This document shows, in pieces, positions 17,532 to 25,795 of a stretch of DNA of 32,598 bases (positions within the stretch are counted from its first letter, which is position 1; every line of letters starts with the position of its first letter). Below the pieces are notes generated by a model, which did no database searches, was not told where the DNA came from, and was given only the letters and a program-made list of their open reading frames with translations. Origin of the DNA: Nitrospina sp. (lineage in GTDB: Bacteria > Nitrospinota > Nitrospinia > Nitrospinales > VA-1); contig JABIXH010000044.1 in assembly GCA_018664975.1 (NCBI GenBank), positions 1 through 32,598 on the forward strand, in the 5' to 3' direction. The translations under genes and the position numbers were made by a program.

Positions 17532-18721
17532 AGCTGGTCTGTCAGAAAGGCCGTCAATAGATCGGGAGCGTTAGAGAATGATTTTCCCGTTTCTAAAAGT
17601 TGTTCGTCATATTGGTTCGCGTTTCCCGATGAAGCAGGATAAACCAGATAGGGAACCGGGGACCGATCGTATTTCATTAACTGGGCCGAATTGACATGGT
17701 TGACCACGACCATCATTTTTACGTCTTTCATTGTTTCCATGGCCTGAGCCAAAGGTTTGATGACCTGAGCATCGAAGTCTTCGATCATCATAATCTTATC
17801 GTCCAAATTACCTTTGAGTGAAACTTCTTCTCCTGCTGAAATGTGGAGGAAAACCACATCTTTAGTTTCCAATTCCTTGAGCGTAGCAGAAACTTTCGCG
17901 GAATAATTGGTGTTGGAAAATCCCGTTGTCCCTTCGACCTCCACAACATCTATTCCGGTGAGCTTGGCGATCCCCTTGACCATCAAAGAGGCAGAGATTA
18001 AAGATGCGCTTTTATCATACCGTTTCTGGAAGGAGGGCAGGCTGGGAAGTTCACCGTTCCCCCAAAACCAAATACTATTCACAGGGTCTATTTTTTCAGC
18101 AACACGTTTTTTATTTTGGGCATGGTTATGCAAAATAATTTGCGCCTGATTCATCACAAAGATCAATTCGCGAACCTCTTTTCCCTCTGGCATGAATTGA
18201 CGGATTCCTTCACCGATAAGCTCGTTAGGGGGAGTCAATCTTTCTGAAATAGGCGGAATTTTTATAAACATCAGGTTGTGATAACCGCCACCATGATGGA
18301 ATGTAACCGGAGCATCGATCACTTGTTCTTGCAGGGCATTTAATAGAAGACCTGAATCATCATGGGAAAGAAGTCCGCCCGTGTAATCTTTCATGACCAT
18401 ATCGTCATGCGTAGGTTGCAGGGTTACCAGATCACAGCACAGGGCTATCTCATCCGGTGCCGGGGTTACTCCTAAACCCGCAGCAGAAAGCAGGGCATGC
18501 CCTGAAGAATATTTTATAGGATCGAGTCCCAGAAGCCCCAGGCAGGAAACCTCATTTCCGGGATGTAAATCATCCGGTATGGTTTGAACGGGTCCACATA
18601 TTGCATTTTGCGTCAGGGCATCCAGGTTCGGGGTATCGGCCAACTGCAAAGGGGTTTTATTATCTTTTTCCGCAAAAGGCCTGTCTGTCAGACCCGCCAC
18701 GATAACAACTATGTATTTCAT
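17528..18721 (-). CDS. AP-superfamily protein, ApgM/proposed homoserine kinase type, with lost catalytic residues
   Basis: A 397-residue protein of the archaeal-type cofactor-independent phosphoglycerate mutase family. A branch of it beside threonine genes has been proposed as homoserine kinase. The fold is clear: KTPLQLADTPNLDAL, the insert domain with WFWGNGELPSLPSF, VKGIAKLTGIDVVEVEGTTG, and VVFLHISA. Key residues differ from the family as I remember it. The metal Asp of DGxxD is Ala9, the nucleophilic Ser of PGSD is Asn56, the DExGHxGD ligands are E298, L302 and N305, and the GDH Asp is Asn341. The frame is intact, so it is not decaying. It overlaps lysC by ATGA, and a promoter candidate lies upstream. 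It is likely a pseudoenzyme or an enzyme with new chemistry. Confidence 0.8.
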   Translation of the reverse strand: MKYIVVIVAGLTDRPFAEKDNKTPLQLADTPNLDALTQNAICGPVQTIPDDLHPGNEVSCLGLLGLDPIKYSSGHALLSAAGLGVTPAPDEIALCCDLVTLQPTHDDMVMKDYTGGLLSHDDSGLLLNALQEQVIDAPVTFHHGGGYHNLMFIKIPPISERLTPPNELIGEGIRQFMPEGKEVRELIFVMNQAQIILHNHAQNKKRVAEKIDPVNSIWFWGNGELPSLPSFQKRYDKSASLISASLMVKGIAKLTGIDVVEVEGTTGFSNTNYSAKVSATLKELETKDVVFLHISAGEEVSLKGNLDDKIMMIEDFDAQVIKPLAQAMETMKDVKMMVVVNHVNSAQLMKYDRSPVPYLVYPASSGNANQYDEQLLETGKSFSNAPDLLTAFLTDQL

Positions 18722-18748
18722 ATCTTTTGGGATAAAGGGATTGATATA

Positions 18749-18783
18749 CCGGGTGCAATCAGGAATTTTTTAGGGCACCCCGG
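18749..18783 (-). other. Bulged stem in the leader of the apgM-like gene
   Basis: CCGGGTGC (18749-18756) pairs with GCACCCCGG (18775-18783) with one bulged base, around a loop rich in A/T. It lies within 62 bases upstream of the apgM-like ATG. It may be a leader structure affecting translation. No T-run follows on the minus strand. Confidence 0.33.
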
Positions 18784-18873
18784 CAAATTCGGTACTTTTG
18801 TTTGGAAAATTCGCATGTCCTTAATTCTCAAGGGCATACTCATGACCCTGTGCAATTTTTAGAGGTGCTTCTA

Positions 18874-18903
18874 ATTATAACTTAATTTTTCCTAATTCCT
18901 CAA
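18874..18903 (-). promoter_or_regulatory. Promoter candidate for the apgM-like-lysC-cimA operon
   Basis: On the minus strand TTGAGG (18903-18898) and a perfect TATAAT (18879-18874) are separated by 18 bases. Transcription would start near 18867, about 146 bases before the ATG, so the stem at 18749-18783 would be in the leader RNA. Confidence 0.45.
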
Positions 18904-18970
18904 CTTATTGAGAAATCAAAGAGCAACCCCTATCAAATCTATATTTAAATGTTTTGCAGAAGTAGGGGTG

Positions 18971-18989
18971 GGTGAGGCGAAGCCTCGCC
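18971..18989. repeat. Compact GC-rich hairpin
   Basis: GGTGAGGC (18971-18978) and GCCTCGCC (18982-18989) pair over 8 bases with one G-T around the loop GAA, standing out from the AT-rich surroundings. TATAAAAATTT follows. It resembles a short interspersed palindromic unit. I see no second copy in this window. Confidence 0.35.
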
Positions 18990-19222
18990 TATAAAAATTT
19001 ATCAGATTGTGACTTTAATGGAACCTAATTTAAAGTAAATTGGCTCTATTCTATCGGTGAGCAAATAAATGCCGAGGTAGAAAATAATCGTGGGGTTCAG
19101 GATTGGTTTTTCGAGACTTAAGATCTCTTTGTAGGCAAGTTTTATTATAAAAATCAAACTGTTATGGACGGAGCACTGCTTTTATGGTACCGTTCTTGGA
19201 TGTTAAAATTAAGGCAGTAATA

Positions 19223-19251
19223 TTGACCCCGCATTAATCAGGTTTTATTCT
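19223..19251 (+). promoter_or_regulatory. Sigma70-type promoter candidate for the MBL gene
   Basis: TTGACC (19223-19228), a 17-base spacer and TATTCT (19246-19251). The -35 matches five of six and the -10 four of six. It would start transcription about 38 bases before the ATG at 19296, which has a good GAAGGAG ribosome site. Confidence 0.42.
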
Positions 19252-19295
19252 TCCGTTTTCATGACCACCTTGTTCGGGGAGAAGAAGGAGAGCTT

Positions 19296-20180
19296 ATGTA
19301 TGAAGTGAAAGAGATTTGTAGAAATGGCGAATCTCTACCCCTTACCACCGATGGGTCTTTAAGAGTTGTATTTATAGGAACAGGTTCTGCATTTGCCAAG
19401 CGCAGACGCCAATCCAATATGTTGATCATTCAGGGGAACCACCATGTATTGATAGATTGTGGTACCCAGGGTCCTTTGGCTCTCAATGATTTAGGATTAA
19501 GTGTATTAGATGTTCGTTGTTATTTGCCCACCCACAGTCATGCGGATCACATTGGTGGATTAGAAGAAGTGGCTTTGATGAATCGCTACACACCCAATGT
19601 CTCTAAACCCGATATGATTATTTTGCGGGACTATCAGGATATTCTCTGGAGCAAGAGCCTTTCTGGTGGGTGCGAGTATTGTGAGGCCAATCAGGGTCGT
19701 CCTCTACAATTGACGGATTTTTTCAATATTCTTCGTCCGCAGAATATAGAAATTGAAGGAAGGAAATTCTGGGCCTATAAACACGGGCCGATTGAACTGG
19801 TTATTATGCGAACGCGGCATTTTCCTGATACTGCAATTAGTGTGGACGAGTCGCAGTGGTGTTCGGGGGTGTTTATCAACCGAAAAGTCTGGATTTCGGG
19901 AGATACCATGTTTGACGCAGACTATCCGATCCGTTTTGGCAGGTTAGCGGAAGTTATGTTTCACGACACGCAATTATTTTTCGGTGGAGTTCATTCCTCT
20001 TATCAGGAGTTAGTGACATTGCCTGAAGATGTCCGGAAAAAAATGTTTCTCTACCATTATGGGGATAATTGGGACAAACCGGAAAGCTGGACGGGCGGGT
20101 CGAATAAATTTACCGGCGATCCCCAAAAAGATGGATTTTTGGGTTGGGCTGAACAACGCACCGCTTATGATTTTTACTGA
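19296..20180 (+). CDS. Metallo-beta-lactamase-fold hydrolase
   Basis: A 294-residue member of the MBL superfamily, closest in general layout to RNase Z/phosphodiesterase-like proteins. All usual metal ligands are visible: H80, H82, D84 and H85 in THSHADHIGG, H175 in RTRHFPD, D203 in SGDTMFD, and H254 in LYHYGD, so a two-metal site is expected. An early strand VVFIGTGSAF matches the typical beta-hairpin before the LIDCG strand. A CEYC pair (about 126-129) may bind a metal or form a disulfide. There is no signal peptide, so it is cytoplasmic. The substrate cannot be told. It has its own promoter candidate and a strong ribosome site. The DUF898 gene begins 49 bases downstream. Confidence 0.85.
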   Translation: MYEVKEICRNGESLPLTTDGSLRVVFIGTGSAFAKRRRQSNMLIIQGNHHVLIDCGTQGPLALNDLGLSVLDVRCYLPTHSHADHIGGLEEVALMNRYTPNVSKPDMIILRDYQDILWSKSLSGGCEYCEANQGRPLQLTDFFNILRPQNIEIEGRKFWAYKHGPIELVIMRTRHFPDTAISVDESQWCSGVFINRKVWISGDTMFDADYPIRFGRLAEVMFHDTQLFFGGVHSSYQELVTLPEDVRKKMFLYHYGDNWDKPESWTGGSNKFTGDPQKDGFLGWAEQRTAYDFY

Positions 20181-20229
20181 CCTTATATATTGAGACTGAT
20201 AACTTAATTTTGGAGGAAGAGTCTCTATC

Positions 20230-21117
20230 ATGAGTTACCAGATTACGTTGAATACATGGTCGGGAGCCAATAAAGTGGAGGCCGCCGAAAGGCTTTCCAA
20301 AGTGTTCCGATTTGATACTGAAAGGGCCATGACCATTGTCGATCATTTATGCCAGGGGCAACCTTGGCGTTTTGAAAGGCCTATTCCCGACCATCAGGCT
20401 GATTTAGCTTCTACACATCTTCGCAACCTGGGATTTTCTGTAAACCTTCAGCCCGCGGAAGGGAAGATTGAATCCCTTCCCGATTCCGTTGCCGTACCAG
20501 AGGGTGAAAAGCCAACCGATACACCCGCGCAGGAAGACAGTTCCTCCAACCGATTCAAGTTTCTTGGCGATGGCCGTTCTCTTTTAAACATCAGTTTGGT
20601 CAATTTGATCAAAACGGTGTTCACATTGGGTATTTACCGATTTTGGGCCAAAACCATTGTTCGAAAATATATCTGGTCGCAGACCCTTTTTGTAGGGGAT
20701 CGCTTTTCCTATCTCGGTACGGGTAAAGAATTAATGCGGGGGGCGATTTTGTTCGGCGCGATTTTAATTCTATTGGGACTGATCAACGCCTACGTCTTTT
20801 TCACTATTGGGGCTGTGGAAGGCGAAATGGTTTCCAACCTGGTCTCCTTCATCATTTTAGCTTTGCTTCCTGCTCTTTTGGCGAGAGCCTGGAGGTATCG
20901 TCTCTCACGAACGACTTGGCGCAATATCCGTTTTTCCTTCCGGGGAAGAGGAATGGAAGCGTTTGTCGTATATTTTATTGGAGTCATTCTTACAGTCGTG
21001 ACCTTGGGTTTTTACTGGCCCTACTTCAAAATGAAAGCCGAAAAATTTTGGCGCCAGAACTCCTGGTTCGGAGATGTGCAGTTCCGTTTTTCCGGAGTAG
21101 GAAAAGACATTTTTTGA
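20230..21117 (+). CDS. DUF898 (YjgN-like) membrane protein, 5' part before an in-frame TGA
   Basis: DUF898/YjgN proteins are multi-pass inner membrane proteins of unknown function. This 295-residue reading has a soluble N-terminal domain (about 1-75), a Pro/Ser-rich linker, then DUF898 repeats built on TLGIYRFW, RKYIWSQT and YLGTGKEL. Hydrophobic segments lie near 133-147, 176-197, 204-220 and 241-262. It ends at TGA (21115-21117) just after GVGKDIF in the second repeat, yet the same frame runs on for another 119 codons of clear DUF898 sequence. The stop aligns with Arg in repeat 1 (GKELMR) and Lys in repeat 3 (GKDYMK), consistent with a CGA-to-TGA change. It is probably a recently broken gene, a read-through case or a base-call error. 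GGAGGAAGAG precedes the start. Confidence 0.8.
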   Translation: MSYQITLNTWSGANKVEAAERLSKVFRFDTERAMTIVDHLCQGQPWRFERPIPDHQADLASTHLRNLGFSVNLQPAEGKIESLPDSVAVPEGEKPTDTPAQEDSSSNRFKFLGDGRSLLNISLVNLIKTVFTLGIYRFWAKTIVRKYIWSQTLFVGDRFSYLGTGKELMRGAILFGAILILLGLINAYVFFTIGAVEGEMVSNLVSFIILALLPALLARAWRYRLSRTTWRNIRFSFRGRGMEAFVVYFIGVILTVVTLGFYWPYFKMKAEKFWRQNSWFGDVQFRFSGVGKDIF

Positions 21118-21474
21118 AAGTTCCTGTTTGCTGTGATCCTCACACCCCTCACTCTGGGGTTTTACCTGTTCTGGTTTACAGCCGAATTGAAAAGATATTT
21201 ATGGTCCCATACCCACGTGGGTGGAGCGACTTTTCATTTTCCCATAACAGGAAAAGATTATATGAAATTAAAGGTAATCAATTTTTTTATTATCCTGTTT
21301 ACCTTTGGAATAGGATTTCCCTGGGTGGTGGTTCGCAATCAAAAATTTGTGACCGAAAATCTGACTCTTGCCGGAAACATTGAATTGGACCGAATAATTC
21401 AGGAAATGAAGGACAGTGGAGCCTTTGGTGAAGAAGCTCTGGATGCTATAGATATTCCTATCGAAATCGGGTAA
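21118..21474 (+). pseudogene. DUF898 (YjgN-like) membrane protein, 3' part after the in-frame TGA
   Basis: This continues the frame of the preceding gene directly after its TGA. It holds the third DUF898 repeat: TLGFYLFWFTAELKRYLWS, FPITGKDYMK, a hydrophobic segment and WVVVRNQKFVTENL, then a short soluble tail. A GTG at 21133 could in principle start it, but no ribosome site is near, so separate translation is unlikely. Together the two parts make about 414 residues, a length close to E. coli YjgN as I remember it. The absence of further stops or frameshifts implies the break is recent or suppressed. Confidence 0.75.
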
Positions 21475-21506
21475 GGAAAATCATTACCTCCTTTGAAAAG
21501 AAGGGC

Positions 21507-21533
21507 AAAAAAATAAACCCCCTTATCAAGGGG
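21507..21533 (-). terminator. Minus-oriented intrinsic terminator between DUF898 and M48 genes
   Basis: On the minus strand CCCCTT (21533-21528), loop GAT and AAGGGG (21524-21519) are followed by TTTATTTTTTT (21517-21507), a normal terminator layout. It faces against the plus-strand genes on both sides. It could stop antisense transcription or be a leftover of a lost gene. As a plus-strand signal it is only a stem without a T-run. Confidence 0.5.
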
Positions 21534-21621
21534 AAATAGATCAAGGGTTCATTGCGCGGAGACAACTTTTTGCCTACCCGGTTATTGCGCACCACCCCTC
21601 CGGTTAGGAGAGGAGGCGGGT

Positions 21622-22761
21622 ATGACGAGTAGAAAACTGCAATTTACCGGTGCTTTGTTTGATGGCAGAAGTTCCACTAAAAATTTTGTCGAAATTGAAC
21701 TCACCCCTCAGGAATTAATTCTTAAAAAATCTGATCGCGAAACTGTCCGATGGGCCTACTCCCACCTTCGTTGGACGGCAGAAACCCTCCCCTTCCAAAT
21801 TGAATATCATATCGATGATGAAAACGGCGAGCGACTGGAAACCCTGGTGGTCGAGGACCCGGAGTTTTATGAAAGTTTTTCAAGGATTGCGCCGGAAAGC
21901 TTGTCTGCTAAGGGTAAGGAGTCTGGTTTTAACTGGAAACTTTATATTTCCGGAATACTGGTTTTATTGTTTTCCGTATATGTATTGATTAAAGTGGTCC
22001 CTTCGTTTCTGGCGGAGAAAATGGTAGACAAAATTCCTGTTGAATGGGAGATAGTCCTGGGCCAGTCTATATTAAACATGCTTCCGGTAGAGAAGAAGCC
22101 CGACCCGGAAGTCCTCGCAGTTTTACAGGATACGGTTGATTTGTTGAAACAACCAGATACATATCCTTATGAACTAAAAGTTTATATCTTGCCGGTAAAA
22201 CAAATCAATGCATTGGCCTTGCCAGGAGGACCTATCGTGGTCTTTGAAGGTTTGCTTAATGTGGCAGAGTCTCCAGAGGAATTGGCGGGCGTCCTCGCTC
22301 ATGAAATTCAGCATATTCTTCTTAGACATTCTACTAGAGGGATTCTCCAGAGTTTTGCGGGAAGTTTCTTAGTGACCCTTATCCTGGGAGATATCAATAC
22401 TGCTCTGGAAGGAATTATCCAACTCACGGGAGAACTCGAAACGCTGGGTCTGAGTCGAGAAATGGAGGCAGAAGCCGATCTGAAAGGGATGGAATTGATC
22501 CTTTCAGCCGATATCGATCCGCATGGAATGATTCGAATTTTTGAAAAGCTTATGCAAGATGAATTATTACAGAAGGGTCTATCGAAACAGGCGGCTACTT
22601 CTGAAGAAAATGATATGAAAATTTCCTCTTATTTCTCTACCCATCCCTCTGGCCTTAATCGACTTGCGCAACTTGAAAAACAAATAAAATCTCATGAAAA
22701 CGGTAATTGGAAGCCCCTTTTTCCGAACTTGGATTGGAACAAAATTAAGCCTGAAAATTGA
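21622..22761 (+). CDS. M48-family metallopeptidase, membrane-anchored
   Basis: A zinc peptidase of the HtpX/Oma1/BepA-like M48 family, 379 residues. An N-terminal domain of about 90 residues (the small DUF7092-type domain often seen here) precedes one membrane segment at about 106-125. The peptidase domain has LPGGPIVVFEGLL, zinc motif HEIQH (H227, E228, H231) and third ligand E284 in EAEADLKG. The C-terminal STHPSGLNRL is typical of the family. AGGAGG precedes the ATG. DUF898 and M48 genes are frequent neighbours, suggesting a shared envelope quality-control role, which is inference. Its TGA overlaps the next start (TGATG). Confidence 0.92.
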   Translation: MTSRKLQFTGALFDGRSSTKNFVEIELTPQELILKKSDRETVRWAYSHLRWTAETLPFQIEYHIDDENGERLETLVVEDPEFYESFSRIAPESLSAKGKESGFNWKLYISGILVLLFSVYVLIKVVPSFLAEKMVDKIPVEWEIVLGQSILNMLPVEKKPDPEVLAVLQDTVDLLKQPDTYPYELKVYILPVKQINALALPGGPIVVFEGLLNVAESPEELAGVLAHEIQHILLRHSTRGILQSFAGSFLVTLILGDINTALEGIIQLTGELETLGLSREMEAEADLKGMELILSADIDPHGMIRIFEKLMQDELLQKGLSKQAATSEENDMKISSYFSTHPSGLNRLAQLEKQIKSHENGNWKPLFPNLDWNKIKPEN

Positions 22762-24809
22762 TGCTCCTCTCAAAATTTTTCAAAAATCATGATCCGATTA
22801 CCCAGCGTTTATATTGGGCCTGGGTATTGGCCATCCTTTTAATCTTTGGCCTGTTCAGGTTTCCCGGACTGGGAGTTCCGCTGGTGTCAGATGAATTGGC
22901 CACCGTTTCGCTTTGGGCGCAAATGCCTACTCTTAAAATTTTCACCAATTATCAATACCCCAATAACCATATTTTTCTTACATTCATCCTTAGTTTTCTC
23001 CTTAAAACATTTGGACTGAATGAATGGTTGTTGAGGGTGCCCCTAATAGTATGCGGAATAGTCACTCTTTATCTGGGTTACCAATTGGGAAGGAAGATTT
23101 CGGGTAGCACGGGTGTGGGGATTTCCACGGCCTTTCTGATGGCTGTCAGTGAAGAGCATACTTTATATTCCACCTATGCGCGTGGGTATATTGTGACCAT
23201 GATGCTGGCTCTGATGGCAGTGGTCTATGTGCTGGATCGGCTGGAAGATCGAGAAATAGAAATTAAAAAGTCCTTTAATGGCTTCAACGGAGTGTTGGCA
23301 TTTTCTGGCTGGGTAAGCATCTGGGTTATTGGTACCTGGATGATCCCGACTTTTTTATTTTTCGAGGTTTCGATAGCGATATTTTTGATAGGAATTTTAA
23401 TAGTAGCCGCTCGTCATTATTCTTCCCTTCAAAAAAGGAACCTGGTAATACCTCTGGCCTCTACTGCAATGGGAGCCATAGGGTTTTATATTCAGTATTA
23501 TGTGCTAATCAGTCCAGAGATGTTGGCTGAGGCCACTTCAAATGTGTCTGCAATATCGTATTCACAGTTTTTTCCTGAGCTATTGGTTAAATGGACAAGT
23601 CCTTTTGAATTTGCTGGCACACTATTTTTACTGCTGGCGTTGCTGGGCTTGGTTAACCTGTTGCAACAAAACCGAACTGTTGGGTTTTTGTTGGTCTGTG
23701 TCTGGCTGGGCCCCATATTTTTTGCTATTGCGGGTTTTGTATTGGGGAAGCTTCCTACCCTTCCATATTCCCGGACCTTTTTTTATCTGCAACCCTTTTT
23801 CTTGATGCTGTGTGTGATGGGGGCCAGGAATGCCGGGGCATGGATGTTGAGATTGATAAGAAATAATTCGGGTTCTCAGGAAAAAGAATTTAGAATTATG
23901 ACAGCAGGTTTGGCGGGAGTTTTATGTTTGATCTCAGGTTTAAATTTTTCTCAAAAGATTTATCCTCAGCGCATGTCAAAAGAGCCAATAAATAAAGTTC
24001 ATGATTTCGTGGATAAATTGAGTTCTAATGACCTGCTTCTGGTCTCTAATAAAATGCATGTAAAATTTTACCTGTATGGTGCCCGGGAAATGCGAGATCG
24101 GATAGAAAATATTCTACGTGAAGGAAAATTAGGGGACATCTATTTTCTAGATTACGATAAACGTAGCATGGAAGGAACCCCGGATTCGATTAACAAGGAA
24201 GCATGGCATTTATACCTGCGGAGGCTAATTGGAAAAGCGGAAAAAGAGGGGCCGGCCATTCCTGAAGCTGCGGTTGAAATAGCAGACCGGTTTGGTCCCT
24301 TTACATTCTACCGATTAAAGAGGGATTGGTTACGACCCATACAGGGTTGGGAGAGAGCGGGACTGAACCCGGCTTCACAAGGGACAGAATCATTTAGATG
24401 GGAAAAGGTTTCTAGTCCCTCAGGAGTACGGCCCTTGATTCGATTTGAGGATTCCTTTACGGTAGCTATGAAAAACAGGGAACCTCAATTGCTTAAGGCT
24501 TCAGGTTTAACGTTGAGTTTGGTAGAAATTGCTGGCAATGATAGAAATTTTTCAGCGGCACTATTGCGAGGACGGATGAAAAAAGGTGATGTTGACTACG
24601 ACCCAAGCTGGAGGGCAAATGCATGGACTTTGGATCACCCTTATGGCAGTGAAATTTTTAGTCGGCCCTGGAATCCGGCGATTTTCATTTCTCAGGGCGC
24701 AGGAGGCTTGTCAGTGATAGATGTAAGTTTTAATCGGCGTCTTGGAGGTGGAGCATTGAGAAATTTTTTAAGCTATCGAATTGAAGAACCGAAGGTGGAG
24801 AGAAAATGA
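22761..24809 (+). CDS. Multi-pass membrane glycosyltransferase, GT39/ArnT-like
   Basis: A 682-residue membrane protein with about 10-12 hydrophobic segments over its first 400 residues and a soluble C-terminal part of about 280 residues. The layout and the acidic pair after the first segment (VSDELATVSLWAQ, then NHIFLTFILSFLL) fit the GT39/PMT/ArnT class, which transfers sugars from polyprenyl-phosphate carriers outside the inner membrane. The substrate is unknown. LPS or a surface glycan is suggested by hldD, which overlaps its end by ATGA. I chose the ATG at 22761, coupled to the M48 stop; a TTG at 22758 adds one residue. Confidence 0.78.
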   Translation: MLLSKFFKNHDPITQRLYWAWVLAILLIFGLFRFPGLGVPLVSDELATVSLWAQMPTLKIFTNYQYPNNHIFLTFILSFLLKTFGLNEWLLRVPLIVCGIVTLYLGYQLGRKISGSTGVGISTAFLMAVSEEHTLYSTYARGYIVTMMLALMAVVYVLDRLEDREIEIKKSFNGFNGVLAFSGWVSIWVIGTWMIPTFLFFEVSIAIFLIGILIVAARHYSSLQKRNLVIPLASTAMGAIGFYIQYYVLISPEMLAEATSNVSAISYSQFFPELLVKWTSPFEFAGTLFLLLALLGLVNLLQQNRTVGFLLVCVWLGPIFFAIAGFVLGKLPTLPYSRTFFYLQPFFLMLCVMGARNAGAWMLRLIRNNSGSQEKEFRIMTAGLAGVLCLISGLNFSQKIYPQRMSKEPINKVHDFVDKLSSNDLLLVSNKMHVKFYLYGAREMRDRIENILREGKLGDIYFLDYDKRSMEGTPDSINKEAWHLYLRRLIGKAEKEGPAIPEAAVEIADRFGPFTFYRLKRDWLRPIQGWERAGLNPASQGTESFRWEKVSSPSGVRPLIRFEDSFTVAMKNREPQLLKASGLTLSLVEIAGNDRNFSAALLRGRMKKGDVDYDPSWRANAWTLDHPYGSEIFSRPWNPAIFISQGAGGLSVIDVSFNRRLGGGALRNFLSYRIEEPKVERK

Positions 24810-25774
24810 TTGTTGTTACAGGAGGAGCAGGATTTATTGGCAGTGCCTTGGTGCACAGGCTCAACCAGAAAGGAGTTGCTGATATCTGGGTGGTGGACGA
24901 AAATGACCACCCTGAGAAGCAAAAGAACTTGGATGCGCTTACCTACTCGCGATGGGTAGGGAAGGATATGTTCTTGAGAGAAGTCAGAGGGTCAGAGCTT
25001 CCTGCTTGTTCCGCGATTCTGCATATGGGCGCGTGTTCTTCCACTACTGAAACCAATGCGGCTTACCTGCGCGAAAATAACTTTGATTACACACGATCCC
25101 TTGCGGAGTTTAGTTTAAAAAACAATGTGCGCTTTATCTATGCTTCCAGTGCCGCAACTTATGGGGCGGGAGAGAACGGGTACTCCGATGACGAGTCACA
25201 GCTGGAAACATTAGCACCCCTCAATTTATATGGGGCCAGCAAACAATGGTTCGACCTGTGGGCTAAAGAGGAAGGAGCATTAAAAGAAATTGTGGGGTTG
25301 AAATTTTTTAACGTGTTTGGCCCGAATGAATATCATAAGGAAGATATGCAAAGTATGATTCGCAAGGGTTTTTTGCAGGTGCGTGATTCGGGAGCGTTGA
25401 ACCTGTTTAAATCTTATAAGCCAGGATATAGTCATGGCGGCCAGGAAAGGGACTTTCTGTATATACGTGACGCGGTTGAAATGACCTTATTTTTTCTCGA
25501 TCATCAGGACATTGGAGGAATCTTTAATGTCGGATCCGGGAAGGCAAGAAACTGGAATGACCTTGCCTCAATGATTTTTAAGGTGATGAATAAAAAAGTG
25601 AATATTAATTACATAGAGATGCCCGAATCTATTCGCGAGCAATATCAATATCACACCTGTGCAGTAATGGAGAAAATAAGGTCAGTAGGATATGTGGAAA
25701 ATATCACCTCTCTGGAGGAAGGGATTTCAGATTACATAAAAAATTATCTGATTCTCGACAAACACCTTGCGTAA
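24806..25774 (+). CDS. hldD: ADP-L-glycero-D-manno-heptose 6-epimerase
   Basis: HldD converts ADP-D-glycero-D-manno-heptose to the L-glycero form used for the LPS inner core. The 322-residue SDR has the NADP site TGGAGFIGS at the N-terminus, the family signature GACSSTTE, the catalytic YGASK (Y142, K146), and FNVFGPNEYHK and the RDFLYIRDA segment. AGGTGGAGAG before the ATG provides a ribosome site, and the start overlaps the preceding gene's stop by 4 bases. hldE and gmhA of the same pathway face it from the other strand 21 bases away. Confidence 0.95.
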   Translation: MIVVTGGAGFIGSALVHRLNQKGVADIWVVDENDHPEKQKNLDALTYSRWVGKDMFLREVRGSELPACSAILHMGACSSTTETNAAYLRENNFDYTRSLAEFSLKNNVRFIYASSAATYGAGENGYSDDESQLETLAPLNLYGASKQWFDLWAKEEGALKEIVGLKFFNVFGPNEYHKEDMQSMIRKGFLQVRDSGALNLFKSYKPGYSHGGQERDFLYIRDAVEMTLFFLDHQDIGGIFNVGSGKARNWNDLASMIFKVMNKKVNINYIEMPESIREQYQYHTCAVMEKIRSVGYVENITSLEEGISDYIKNYLILDKHLA

Positions 25775-25795
25775 ATTTTCAGCGTGAATTGGAAA

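Larger units (their letters stand above)
18722..19295. other. Non-coding divergent intergenic region (574 bases)
   Basis: This lies between the minus-strand apgM-like gene and the plus-strand metallo-beta-lactamase gene. It holds a promoter candidate for each side, a bulged stem near the apgM-like start, and a compact GC-rich hairpin at 18971-18989. I see no coding frame with protein-like composition. Confidence 0.6.

Noticed and set aside
21115-21117. TGA in the DUF898 gene as a selenocysteine codon
   Set aside because: The neighbouring repeats have Arg/Lys there, not Cys, and I see no convincing SECIS-like stem right after it; mutation or read-through is simpler.
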